Source: Planctomycetota bacterium (GTDB taxonomy: Bacteria > Planctomycetota > GCA-002687715 > DRQF01). Taken from it: a stretch of 64,000 nt of DNA. Within the stretch, counting starts at the first letter, position 1; every line of letters starts with the position of its first letter. The notes beneath the pieces are model-generated. The model was not told where the DNA came from and did no database searches. It worked only from the letters and a program-made list of their open reading frames with translations. Shown here in pieces: positions 17,434 through 25,209 of the stretch. Position numbers and translations under genes: made by a program. Where the stretch lies: contig JACKGY010000006.1 of the NCBI GenBank assembly GCA_020639295.1, forward strand, positions 1 to 64,000, in the 5' to 3' direction.

Positions 17434-18924
17434 GTGGTCACGGATCAACAGGTGAGGAAGCTGATGGAGGAGATGACGAAGCACGGCCAGGTGGGCAAGG
17501 CGGCGCTCCGCGCGGGGATGGACCGGAAGACGGCGAGGCGGTATCTGGCGGCCGGGAGCCCGCCCTCGGCGCTGAAGGCGGAGCGGAGCTGGCGAACCCG
17601 TAAGGACCCCTTCGCCGCGGATTGGGAGACGATCGTAGGGCTCTTGGCGACGAGCCCCGAGCTCGAGGCGAAGACGATCCTGGAGCATCTCCAGGAGAAG
17701 AAGCCCGGTCGCTACGAGGACGGTCAGCTGCGCACGCTCCAGCGCCGCATCCGTCGCTGGCGGGCCGAGTCGGGGCCGCCGAAGGAGGTCTTCTTTGCGC
17801 AGGCTCATCGCCCTGGCGAGGCGCTGCAGACGGACTTCACTCACGCGAGCCGGCTCGGGATCACGATTGCCGGGGAGCCCTTCGACCACCTGCTCTGCCA
17901 TTCGGTCCTTCCGTACTCGAACTGGGAGTCGGCGACGAGCTGCGTCTCGGAGTCGATGCCGGCCTTGAAGCGCGGCGTGCAGACCGCGCTCTTCCGCCTG
18001 GGCAGGGTCCCGGAGCGCCACCAGACGGACCACTCGACGGCGGCAACGCACCAGGATCTCGGCAGCTCGAAGGGCCGGTCCTTCAACCTGGAGTACCTGG
18101 CCTTCTGCGAGCACTTCGGGCTCGAGCCGAGGACGATCGGCGTCGGGAGAAAGGAGCAGAACGGGGACGTGGAATCCCTGCATCGCGCCTACAAGAACCG
18201 GCTCGCGCAGCGACTCATGCTGCGGGGCAGCCGCGATTTCCCGTCGGTGGAAGCCTACGAAGCCTGGCTCTGGGAGGACTGCCAGCGGGCGAACCGGAAT
18301 CGCAGCGCTCGCATCGCGGAGGAGCTCCAGGTGATGCGTCCGCTGCCGGCGAGCCGGCTCGCGGAGTACTCGGAGATCGAGGTGACCGTGACCTCGGCGA
18401 GCACGATCCGCGTGAAGCGCAACACCTACTCGGTGCCGTCGCGCCTGATCGGCGAGCGCGTCAAGGTCCGGGTCTACGATGTGCGGATCGAGGTCCACTA
18501 CGGCGGGGCCTTGCAGCTTCGCGACGATCGCCTGCGCGGCGAGGCCAAGCACCGCATCAACTACCGGCACGTGATCAGCTCCCTGGTACGCAAGCCCGGG
18601 GCCTTCGAGCGCTATCGCTACCGGGAGGATCTCTTTCCGGGTCTTGTTTTCCGCCGCGCCTACGACTGTCTTCGGGAATCGATGAGCGACCGCGAGGCCG
18701 ACCTCAATTACCTGCGCATCCTCGAGCTGGCAGCGAAGACGACGGAGGTAGGAGTCCTGGCCGCGATCTCCGCCTGCCACGCGAAGGACGAGACACCGAG
18801 CATCGAAGCGGTCAAGGCGAAGATGCCCAGCAACGCTCCCGTCATCCCGACGCTACCCGAGATCGAGGTCGATCTGACCGGCTTCGACGAGCTCCTCGGC
18901 GGCTGCGAGGAGATGATCGGATGA
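17434..18924 (+). CDS. istA: IS21-B transposase IstA
   Basis: A 496-residue DDE transposase. The N-terminal HTH is at about 14-42 (GQVGKAALRAGMDRKTARRY). Catalytic residues are in LQTDFTHASR, RHQTDHSTAATH and EQNGDVESLHRAYK. GTG at 17434 was chosen because GGAGG precedes it by six bases. The large open frame on the opposite strand is a GC-rich shadow. Confidence 0.88.
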   Translation: MVTDQQVRKLMEEMTKHGQVGKAALRAGMDRKTARRYLAAGSPPSALKAERSWRTRKDPFAADWETIVGLLATSPELEAKTILEHLQEKKPGRYEDGQLRTLQRRIRRWRAESGPPKEVFFAQAHRPGEALQTDFTHASRLGITIAGEPFDHLLCHSVLPYSNWESATSCVSESMPALKRGVQTALFRLGRVPERHQTDHSTAATHQDLGSSKGRSFNLEYLAFCEHFGLEPRTIGVGRKEQNGDVESLHRAYKNRLAQRLMLRGSRDFPSVEAYEAWLWEDCQRANRNRSARIAEELQVMRPLPASRLAEYSEIEVTVTSASTIRVKRNTYSVPSRLIGERVKVRVYDVRIEVHYGGALQLRDDRLRGEAKHRINYRHVISSLVRKPGAFERYRYREDLFPGLVFRRAYDCLRESMSDREADLNYLRILELAAKTTEVGVLAAISACHAKDETPSIEAVKAKMPSNAPVIPTLPEIEVDLTGFDELLGGCEEMIG

Positions 18925-19691
18925 GCGCAAGAGAATCACGACCCGCGATCGGCGTCCTCTTGAAGACGCTGAAGCTGCCGACGGTGGGGGCGTCCTACGA
19001 GGAGGTGGCGATGAAGGCCGCCGAGGACGGCTGGACCTTCGAGGTCTACCTCGCCCACCTCCTCGAACTCGAGGTCGAGGAGCGCCGGCGACGACGGGTG
19101 GAGCGAAACCTGAGGCGATCGGGGCTGCCGTCGGAGAAGACGCTCGCGTCCCTGGACACGAAGTGCCTGCCGACGAAGGTCGCGAGGCAGCTGCCGACGC
19201 TCTGCGCCGGCGGTTTCGCCGAGCGCGCCGAGAACGTCCTGGCCTTCGGCAATCCGGGGACCGGCAAGAGCCACGTGGTCTGCGCCATCGGCCACGAGCT
19301 CGTCCAGCGCGGACTCGAGGTGCTCTTCGTGCCGACCTTCAGGCTCGTGCAGAGGCTCCTGACCGCGAAGCGGAACCTCGAGCTGGAGGTCCTGCTGCGC
19401 CGGCTCGATCAATTCGACGTCGTCATCCTCGACGACATCGGCTACGTGCAACAAGACCGCGAGGAAATGGAGGTGCTCTTCACATTCCTCGCCGAGCGCT
19501 ACGAGCGTCGCAGCGTGATGATCACGAGCAACCTGGTCTTCTCGCAGTGGGACAAGATCTTCAAGGACGCGATGACCACCGCCGCTGCCATCGACCGGGT
19601 CGTCCATCACGCCACGATCCTCGAACTCACGGGCAAAAGCTACCGCACCGAGACGGCAAAGGCGCGCAACGCGAAGGAAGCGAAGGCATGA
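18921..19691 (+). CDS. istB: IS21-B helper ATPase IstB
   Basis: A 256-residue AAA+ ATPase. Walker A is GNPGTGKSH and Walker B is VVILDDIGYV; a sensor stretch MITSNLVFSQW follows. ATGA overlap with istA. Sequence is distinct from the IstB of IS21-A and IS21-C. Confidence 0.92.
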   Translation: MSARESRPAIGVLLKTLKLPTVGASYEEVAMKAAEDGWTFEVYLAHLLELEVEERRRRRVERNLRRSGLPSEKTLASLDTKCLPTKVARQLPTLCAGGFAERAENVLAFGNPGTGKSHVVCAIGHELVQRGLEVLFVPTFRLVQRLLTAKRNLELEVLLRRLDQFDVVILDDIGYVQQDREEMEVLFTFLAERYERRSVMITSNLVFSQWDKIFKDAMTTAAAIDRVVHHATILELTGKSYRTETAKARNAKEAKA

Positions 19692-19706
19692 CCGATCCTC
19701 GGCATC

Positions 19707-19780
19707 GCTCCCCCCATGGGGGGAGCCGCCCTGCGGGCGGCGAGAACCGAGCCCAGGTCAGGGCTCCGCCCTGACCTGGG
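19707..19780 (+). terminator. Three consecutive hairpins after IS21-B istB
   Basis: A perfect 20-bp palindrome (GCTCCCCCCA and its complement, 19707-19726) is followed by a GCCGCCC-TGC-GGGCGGC hairpin (19725-19741) and a 12-bp stem CCCAGGTCAGGG with a 5-nt loop (19752-19780). No T-tract follows. They may block transcription leaving istB or read-through from outside. Confidence 0.6.
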
Positions 19781-19863
19781 TCCCCTCGGACCGAACTGAC
19801 GTCGGCCGCCGTGGGGAATTCTAATTGTCGTCAGTGGGTCGGGGTAATTGACGTCAGGCACTC

Positions 19864-20060
19864 CTATCGCTGCTGTTCCCAGCCCGTGCCGCCCGCGTTC
19901 AGCAGCTGCGCCAACGACAGCCCCGGCGGCTCCCGCCCGTAGATGATGGTCTCGACGCGGTCCGACGCAAGGACGGCCATGCGAGCCATCCATCGATCGA
20001 CGCCGAGAGGCTGCTGGGCTCGCTGACATACGTCGAGCTCGACATGAACGGCATGGTTCT
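19864..20060 (-). pseudogene. Possible C-terminal gene fragment beside IS21-B
   Basis: A minus-strand frame reads LEAKNHAVHVELDV, then VDRWMARMAVLASDRVETII and YGREPPGLSLAQLLNAGG, to a stop at 19864, just outside the IS end. The composition is protein-like but there is no start and I do not recognise it. It may be the tail of a gene cut by a rearrangement at the IS. The rest of 19861-20460 holds only a decayed repeat. Confidence 0.3.
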
Positions 20061-20106
20061 TGGCCTCGAGACACGGTGCGGGGCGCGGCGACGAGCAGGG
20101 GGCCAG

Positions 20107-20290
20107 TGGGAACTGCGAATGATCGTGACAGGCCGAGCAGGCAACGATACGATCGCGATCTCCGTGGTCGCCTGGCGCAACGACTCATGTGGCGACTCGA
20201 AGGGACACGCGCCGAGCATTGCTCGTCAAACCTCTGGCTCCGGAATTGGGAGTCCCGCAATGCTGGAAGGACTGTCCAGAGGCCAGCGGG
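20107..20290 (+). repeat. Decayed TnL left-end sequence (tnpB 3' region)
   Basis: This plus-strand stretch aligns with the minus-strand end of tnpB (about 1460-1660): GATCGTGACAGG, TACGATCG, GTCG.CTGGCGC, GTGGCGACTCGAA and GCCGAGCA occur in the same order and spacing. Reading frames are broken. A third relative is at 54010-54200. These look like relics of earlier TnL-type insertions. Confidence 0.4.
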
Positions 20291-20460
20291 TTGCTTACCG
20301 CCTGGGCATGGCAGGCTGTCTTGCCATGACCCTCTATTTCACTGTGCGGACGATTCAGAGGTTCTTCTGACTGAGGATGCCGATCGAGAAATGGTCCATA
20401 TGTCTGCGACCTCCAGCAGATCGCAACAGCTCTCTCGAGGTGAGGGCACGTTGGGGACCA

Positions 20461-21891
20461 TCAGCGGTAGTGCTCTTGCCACCGCTTCTCCAGCTCATCG
20501 ATCCCGAAGCCAAGGCTTCTCTGAAGCGCCGCTTCGATCGCTTCGAGATCGTTGTCGGGACAGGAGCCCATTGCCGTGATGAACTTCATGAAGTTCGGTT
20601 CGCCCCATTTGCTCTCGCGCACGCAGGCGATGAGAGATCCGGCGAGGAGGTAGTACAGATCGCCCAGGTCCGCTCCGCGCTCGTCCGTCCCGGCGGCGAT
20701 CAAGGACGGTTCCTTCATGAGCGTCCTCAGCGTCGGGTGGTCCTTCTTTCGCATGTTTCCTCGCGCCGCGGACCTCAGGTCCGTCTGGGATTCGCACATG
20801 TACTCGGCTACGCCTTCTTGGAACCATGAGCCTCCGCCGGCGAGGAAGATCCTGTTCATGAAGATCTGGTGCGTCGCCTCGTGGACGTGGACCGGATCGT
20901 TGGGCGAGTCGTAGTAGGTGGCGTAGTAGTCCTCCCAGGCGTGACCCTTGCTCGCCTCGGCGCTCTCCATGCTGATCTTCGCCTTCTTCATGTAGAACTC
21001 GTAGTACTGCCGATTCGTCCGGAACAGCAAGACGGGCATGAGGCGATTGCCGGTGATCTCCTCGAACGGGAACGTTGCGCGGATCTTGTCGTAGCATTGC
21101 TCCATCTTCTTGGCGAAGAGCTTGCCGCTGCTCGAGTTCGTGAGGACCACGTAGTGGTCGGTGCGGATGATCTTAGGTGATTCACTGCTTTTCTGTCTGT
21201 TGCTCGAGTCTTTTCCGAGCAGCGAGTCCGGGGCATTCCGGTTCCAGTATTCCTCCAGGTCCGACTCGGTCCAGCGCGGGTTCCACTGTTCGCCCTTGAA
21301 GCTTACGCCCTTGGCGAAGAACTCCTGGATCTGCTGAGCGGCCTGATCGGGGTCCTTGCCCGTCACTTTGATGTCGATGCTGTACGCGTGGTCTCGCGTG
21401 ACGCCTGCGAGGACCCAGAGCTTGGTCCTACCGCCTGCGAGGACGGCCTCGGCCGTGATTACGTATGGGGCGTAGCCCGCCTTGATGGGGAGCACACGCC
21501 GATGAGCGAGAACTCGCTCTTCTCTCGCCGCGGCCCCTTGCTCAGCCTGATAATCGTTGAGGAACGCGATGACCGCCGAAGGGTTGGTGAGTCCGTAGTC
21601 CTTCACCGGATAGGGGACGAAGTTGACCGTCCATTCGTGGCCCTGAATATCGCCGTACCACCAGCCCTCGTCGTCGGGATTGCTGCCAAGCGGAGGCAGT
21701 AGAGCAAGATCGAGCTGGACCCCGGTCTTCTGGCATTCCCAAACCTTCGGCTCCGGACTCACCTGCGACCTCACGGAGCCAAGCAGGCTCGCGAAGGCGA
21801 GGATTGAAAGAACGAGTCCGCGGCTGAGATGCCGAACATGAGAACGGCTCAATCTCCGCGACGCGTGCGTCGTGGCTACGTGCTGCGTCAT
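20461..21891 (-). CDS. Secreted HEXXH metallopeptidase, copy 1
   Basis: A 476-residue protein. A signal peptide covers about 1-43. The catalytic half has HEATH (337-341, HEXXH zinc motif) and, further on, SWFQEGVAEYM with a Glu suited as third ligand, as in gluzincins of the peptidase-MA type. An alternating Tyr-rich region precedes the motif (YYEFYMKKAK). It probably acts outside the cytoplasm. ATG at 21891 is preceded by a GA-rich site conserved in copy 2 (47593-49023), which has the same length. The duplication also covers about 140 bp upstream of the start. Confidence 0.8.
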   Translation of the reverse strand: MTQHVATTHASRRLSRSHVRHLSRGLVLSILAFASLLGSVRSQVSPEPKVWECQKTGVQLDLALLPPLGSNPDDEGWWYGDIQGHEWTVNFVPYPVKDYGLTNPSAVIAFLNDYQAEQGAAAREERVLAHRRVLPIKAGYAPYVITAEAVLAGGRTKLWVLAGVTRDHAYSIDIKVTGKDPDQAAQQIQEFFAKGVSFKGEQWNPRWTESDLEEYWNRNAPDSLLGKDSSNRQKSSESPKIIRTDHYVVLTNSSSGKLFAKKMEQCYDKIRATFPFEEITGNRLMPVLLFRTNRQYYEFYMKKAKISMESAEASKGHAWEDYYATYYDSPNDPVHVHEATHQIFMNRIFLAGGGSWFQEGVAEYMCESQTDLRSAARGNMRKKDHPTLRTLMKEPSLIAAGTDERGADLGDLYYLLAGSLIACVRESKWGEPNFMKFITAMGSCPDNDLEAIEAALQRSLGFGIDELEKRWQEHYR

Positions 21892-22433
21892 CTTGCTCTC
21901 GCTCTCTTTGGCTCCCATGGGTCTCAGCATTCGTGCCGCGCTCGCAAAGGGCCTGAGTCGGACGAACACTCTCGTCTTAGCCTTTGGCGGGCAGGTTGTC
22001 GAGGCTCCGGTCGCTTGGGGCTGCGTTGAGCGCCCTCTTGCCCGTCAGTGAGCGCGTCGAGCGGATGATGTGCCGAACGGAAGAAAGTCGATAGAGGGTG
22101 AAATGTAAGAGGGTCACGTTTCGCGACCGGAAGGGGCAGTCGAAATGACCGACTACAACCTGTCGACGCGGTCTGACGTCGAGGACTGGTGTCCGCGTTC
22201 CGGATCTCTTCCGCGGCTTCCGTCGGGACTATTCAATACTTGACGGCGTGTGCCGCTTACGGCGCATTCGTTGAGGAAGGAAGATCCCGGGCATTCGGCA
22301 TCCGCGCGTTCTGAGAGCCGCCTCTCCACCGCCCCATGGTACTCAAGAGAAGGAGCCCCCCCAAGCGTCGCAACTTGGTGGGTCGTGCTTTCGCGCGATT
22401 CATGGTGCCAATTGTGAAACTCACGAGGGGCGA

Positions 22434-22949
22434 TTAGAGGTCTGACATAGCGATCAAGTATCCTTGTAGCAGAAACGTAGCCTGATAGGTCGTGTAACGT
22501 CCCATGAGTCGGACTTCCTGATTCTCGCGCACGACAATGGGACTCATGACCGCGTGGGCTACCGTACCACCGTTCGTCTCTCCGCGGCGGTAGACCGAAA
22601 CCCCGTCGACGCCAATTACGAACAGGCCCAGATTGGCGTCCCCGGCGTCGAAATAGTACTCGACATTGGTCAGTACAAGTGCCTGGCCGGTTGGAACGGT
22701 GTAGACCAGGTTCTTGCCGCTGAGAAAGGGTGGAAACGTGCCGTAGGGGAATGGGAGATTCGGGAAGCTTGTCACGTCGAACTCGACCGAGAATGCATTG
22801 CCGAGCGGGAGGGTTGAGAGCGAGACTCCTCCGCTCAGTGTGGCTCGGGAAACGGTAGCCGTACCCGCCGAAGCGGTCGTAGCCGTGTCCAGGCGGCCAA
22901 ACATGAGTCCAAAGAATGCGGCTAAGCAGCCGATAGCGAGGTACTTCAT
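22434..22949 (-). CDS. Small exported protein of unknown function
   Basis: A 171-residue protein. The N-terminus MKYLAIGCLAAFFGLMFG is a signal peptide or single anchor. The rest is Val/Thr/Gly-rich and predicted to be beta (YTVPTGQALVLTNVEYYF, VIGVDGVSVYRRGE, MSPIVVRENQEVRLMG), with the look of a jelly-roll or TNF-like fold. I do not recognise a family. ATG at 22949 follows GGAGAG. Longer upstream frames are not supported. Confidence 0.65.
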   Translation of the reverse strand: MKYLAIGCLAAFFGLMFGRLDTATTASAGTATVSRATLSGGVSLSTLPLGNAFSVEFDVTSFPNLPFPYGTFPPFLSGKNLVYTVPTGQALVLTNVEYYFDAGDANLGLFVIGVDGVSVYRRGETNGGTVAHAVMSPIVVRENQEVRLMGRYTTYQATFLLQGYLIAMSDL

Positions 22950-23199
22950 GAATCTCTCCGTTGGCTTGTCGGGGTGGGAACGCGACTTCAAGAGTACGGT
23001 GTCGGCACCTTGATAGGAATGCAATTCTCGGAAAGGGACGCGGCTTCGAAACGAAACGTGGGTCTGGCAGCTGTGACGCTCGACAAAGTGAACCCGATCG
23101 ACGCCGAGGACGGCTGCGAGCTGTCTCACGCCGTCGCACTCGCCATTCTTAATCAGTCGCGCCCGTTGTTGCCGCGAGCCAAAGCAACGAAGAGAGGCT

Positions 23200-23466
23200 C
23201 TGGGGCGGCCGCTGCGGGCTTTGTGCCGTCGCTCTCCTCGCTTGGTACGACGATCCTCTTCCTTCTGCCGTGCCGCTTCATGCGCATCGGGATGCGGTCG
23301 AAGCCGAGGTCGGCGGGCCGGGCTTTCCGGCCGAGCTCGCCCGCCAGGGAACGCCCTGTCCCCCGCTTTCGGTTCGGCGCCCGTGGACCCGACTCAGGTC
23401 AGACGAGAGAGTGCTGGGCGACCCTGGGCCGTCTGACGGGCCCCTCGTCCTGGGACGCGTTCGCCG
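23200..23466 (+). repeat. About 265-bp dispersed repeat, copy 1
   Basis: Nearly the same as 29870-30137. The core from CCGCTTCATGC to TGGGACGCGTTCGC is over 90 percent alike by eye. Related, more diverged stretches occur near 51590-51735 and 56060-56245. The open frames inside differ between copies in frame and stops, so it is probably non-coding. The remaining DNA of 22950-23777 shows no gene. Confidence 0.5.
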
Positions 23467-23777
23467 GCCATGGCATGGGGCGCATGGGGACAAACTCGAC
23501 CGCGCAGCATAACCGGCCAAAGGGCATTCCTGGAATGCCAGGGCGAGGCTGTCGTCCTTCGAGTCGTTCACGCCCTCGCCTCAATGCCCTCCTGCGCGCG
23601 CTGCGTTGAATCATGGATGTTCTCCAAAGACCCACAACTGATCGCCCGGCTCCTAACGGGTTGGCAGATTCCGTGAACCAGCCCCAGGCGCGGGCGTTTT
23701 CCGATTCGCGGCAATGATCGAAACGGGATTGGCGCTCTACGTCAACCGAGGTAGATGCGCTTGGAAGGGAGCGGTAG

Positions 23778-24920
23778 ATGAGATTCGCTGAGTTTTCTCG
23801 CGCGCTCGCTTCCAGCACTCCCCATTCGGCGCCTGCGCGCAGGCCAGCGCGTTCGAGAACATCGTTCGTTGTCGTCACGTGTCTGCTCGCATTCTGCGGA
23901 TCATGCATCACGAAGACCGAGGTCGAGACTGGCTCGAACGCTTCCGGAAGGCGCATAACGCACTGCTCGGGAAATCAGGGCAACTGGATCGTGCGCGCAC
24001 AGGGAGCGGACGGCTCGTGGCGCGGCGGAACCGATCCGCACAATGCTCTGAGCGTCACTGGGCTCGTGCTGCTGGGATTCACGGGCGCTGGCGAATCCGA
24101 TCTCGCAGGAAGCGAGAAGTCCGTGGTGTCGAGGGGCCTCGCCTTCATCCTCAACACCCAGGCAGAGAGCGGCCTCTTCGTCTCGCCGGGTTCGACGGCA
24201 GGGCTCTACGAACATGCTGTTGCGACGCTCTTCCTCGCCGAGCTGCTCAGGCAGAGGCCAGACCGCGTGAAGCTTCGCGTTGCCGTCGAACGCGCCTTGC
24301 ACTTCTCGGCGTCCAAACAGCTCCCCGAAGGACTTTGGTCGGTCGATGTCGATGGCGAGCGTCCGGATCGCTACGCCTCCTCCTGGATGCTGATGAGCGC
24401 ATGGTCCGCCGGGAAGGCCAGCGTCGTCGATGACGACCTGCGGTCGGAGTTCGCTGTCAAGGCCCTAATGAGCGCGGAGCCTGAGGAAGGTCCCGGCGAC
24501 TCCGCTCCGCCGTTCTGCAGCCCGGAAGCCGTCGCCGCCGCGATCAAGGTCGTGGGCCAGATCTACGGTGAGGAGAATCCGATCGACGACCGGTCGCGGC
24601 CGAGCATGGAGAAGCTCCTGGCGGAGGTCCTGGCCGGGCAGAGGGTCGAGAGCCCACTCGTCGATCCGGCCTACTGGTACCTGGAGAGCGTGGCCCGAGG
24701 TGTTCGCTACGACCGGGATGAACCTGCGTCGTTCACGAAGTTGGTCGAGACCGTTGTTGTCTGGGGCGGCCTGGAAGCGACGATCGAGCCCCAGGGAAAC
24801 TGGGAGCCCCTCGGCAAGTGGTCGAGGCGAGGGGGCCGGGCCTACGCGGCGGCGATGTTTACCCTCGCCGCCCAGCTCTACTACCGCTTCGACCGCGTCT
24901 TCGGCGCCGGCGTCAATTGA
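23778..24920 (+). CDS. Alpha/alpha-toroid (squalene-cyclase-like) lipoprotein
   Basis: A 380-residue protein. A basic N-terminus and hydrophobic stretch end in a lipobox (LLAFCGSC). The mature part follows the repeat pattern of prenyltransferase/squalene-oxidase-like toroids common in Planctomycetota: GADGSWRGG, SVTGLVLLGFTGAGES, SRGLAFILNTQAESGLF and GLYEHAVATLFLAELL. The acidic catalytic motif of true terpene cyclases is not seen, so an enzymatic role is doubtful. ATG at 23778 follows GGGAG. It is probably anchored in the periplasm or outer envelope. Confidence 0.75.
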   Translation: MRFAEFSRALASSTPHSAPARRPARSRTSFVVVTCLLAFCGSCITKTEVETGSNASGRRITHCSGNQGNWIVRAQGADGSWRGGTDPHNALSVTGLVLLGFTGAGESDLAGSEKSVVSRGLAFILNTQAESGLFVSPGSTAGLYEHAVATLFLAELLRQRPDRVKLRVAVERALHFSASKQLPEGLWSVDVDGERPDRYASSWMLMSAWSAGKASVVDDDLRSEFAVKALMSAEPEEGPGDSAPPFCSPEAVAAAIKVVGQIYGEENPIDDRSRPSMEKLLAEVLAGQRVESPLVDPAYWYLESVARGVRYDRDEPASFTKLVETVVVWGGLEATIEPQGNWEPLGKWSRRGGRAYAAAMFTLAAQLYYRFDRVFGAGVN

Positions 24921-25209
24921 TCCAAGGGCGACCGCAAAGCTGGTGCGGGCGCCTGGGTGGCCCTGGACGCCGCGCGTTTCTTCGGGGGATCTGGTTCCGC
25001 GGCGGGCAGAATTCGGGCGCCTGCAGGCCCGTAGGCTGCATGGTGCGAAGACTCACCAGGGGCCTTCTTCCTCGTCGCCTGCGGCAACATCAGGGTTGGC
25101 ATATCGATGTAGCGCTCCACGCTACCTACTGGCAATTATCAACGGATTTGCCGCAGGGGCGCCAAGGTGTAGGCTCGAGACCGGTGTCGAGGCACTTGGG
25201 AGGAGGTGC

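Larger units (their letters stand above)
17322..19860 (+). mobile_element. IS21-family element IS21-B, copy 1
   Basis: A 2539-bp element with ends TGCTCAGCGACAATTAC and, inverted, TGCCTGACGTCAATTAC. It carries istA and istB plus a hairpin cluster. Flanks show no target duplication (CGAGC against CTCCT), so DNA next to it was probably rearranged after insertion. Copy 2 at 34411-36949 has the same length and only a few base changes. Confidence 0.9.

Noticed and set aside
17335..18780. Long minus-strand frame of 481 codons opposite IS21-B istA (and its twin at 34424-35869)
   Set aside because: A high-GC shadow of IstA: no motifs, Arg/Leu/His-rich composition, and the sense strand encodes a clear DDE transposase with helper.
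20107..20290. Repeats considered as integron attC sites or cassette borders
   Set aside because: No GTTRRRY/RYYYAAC core pairs or imperfect-palindrome layout were found, and the copies align better to the tnpB end of TnL. No integron integrase is present.
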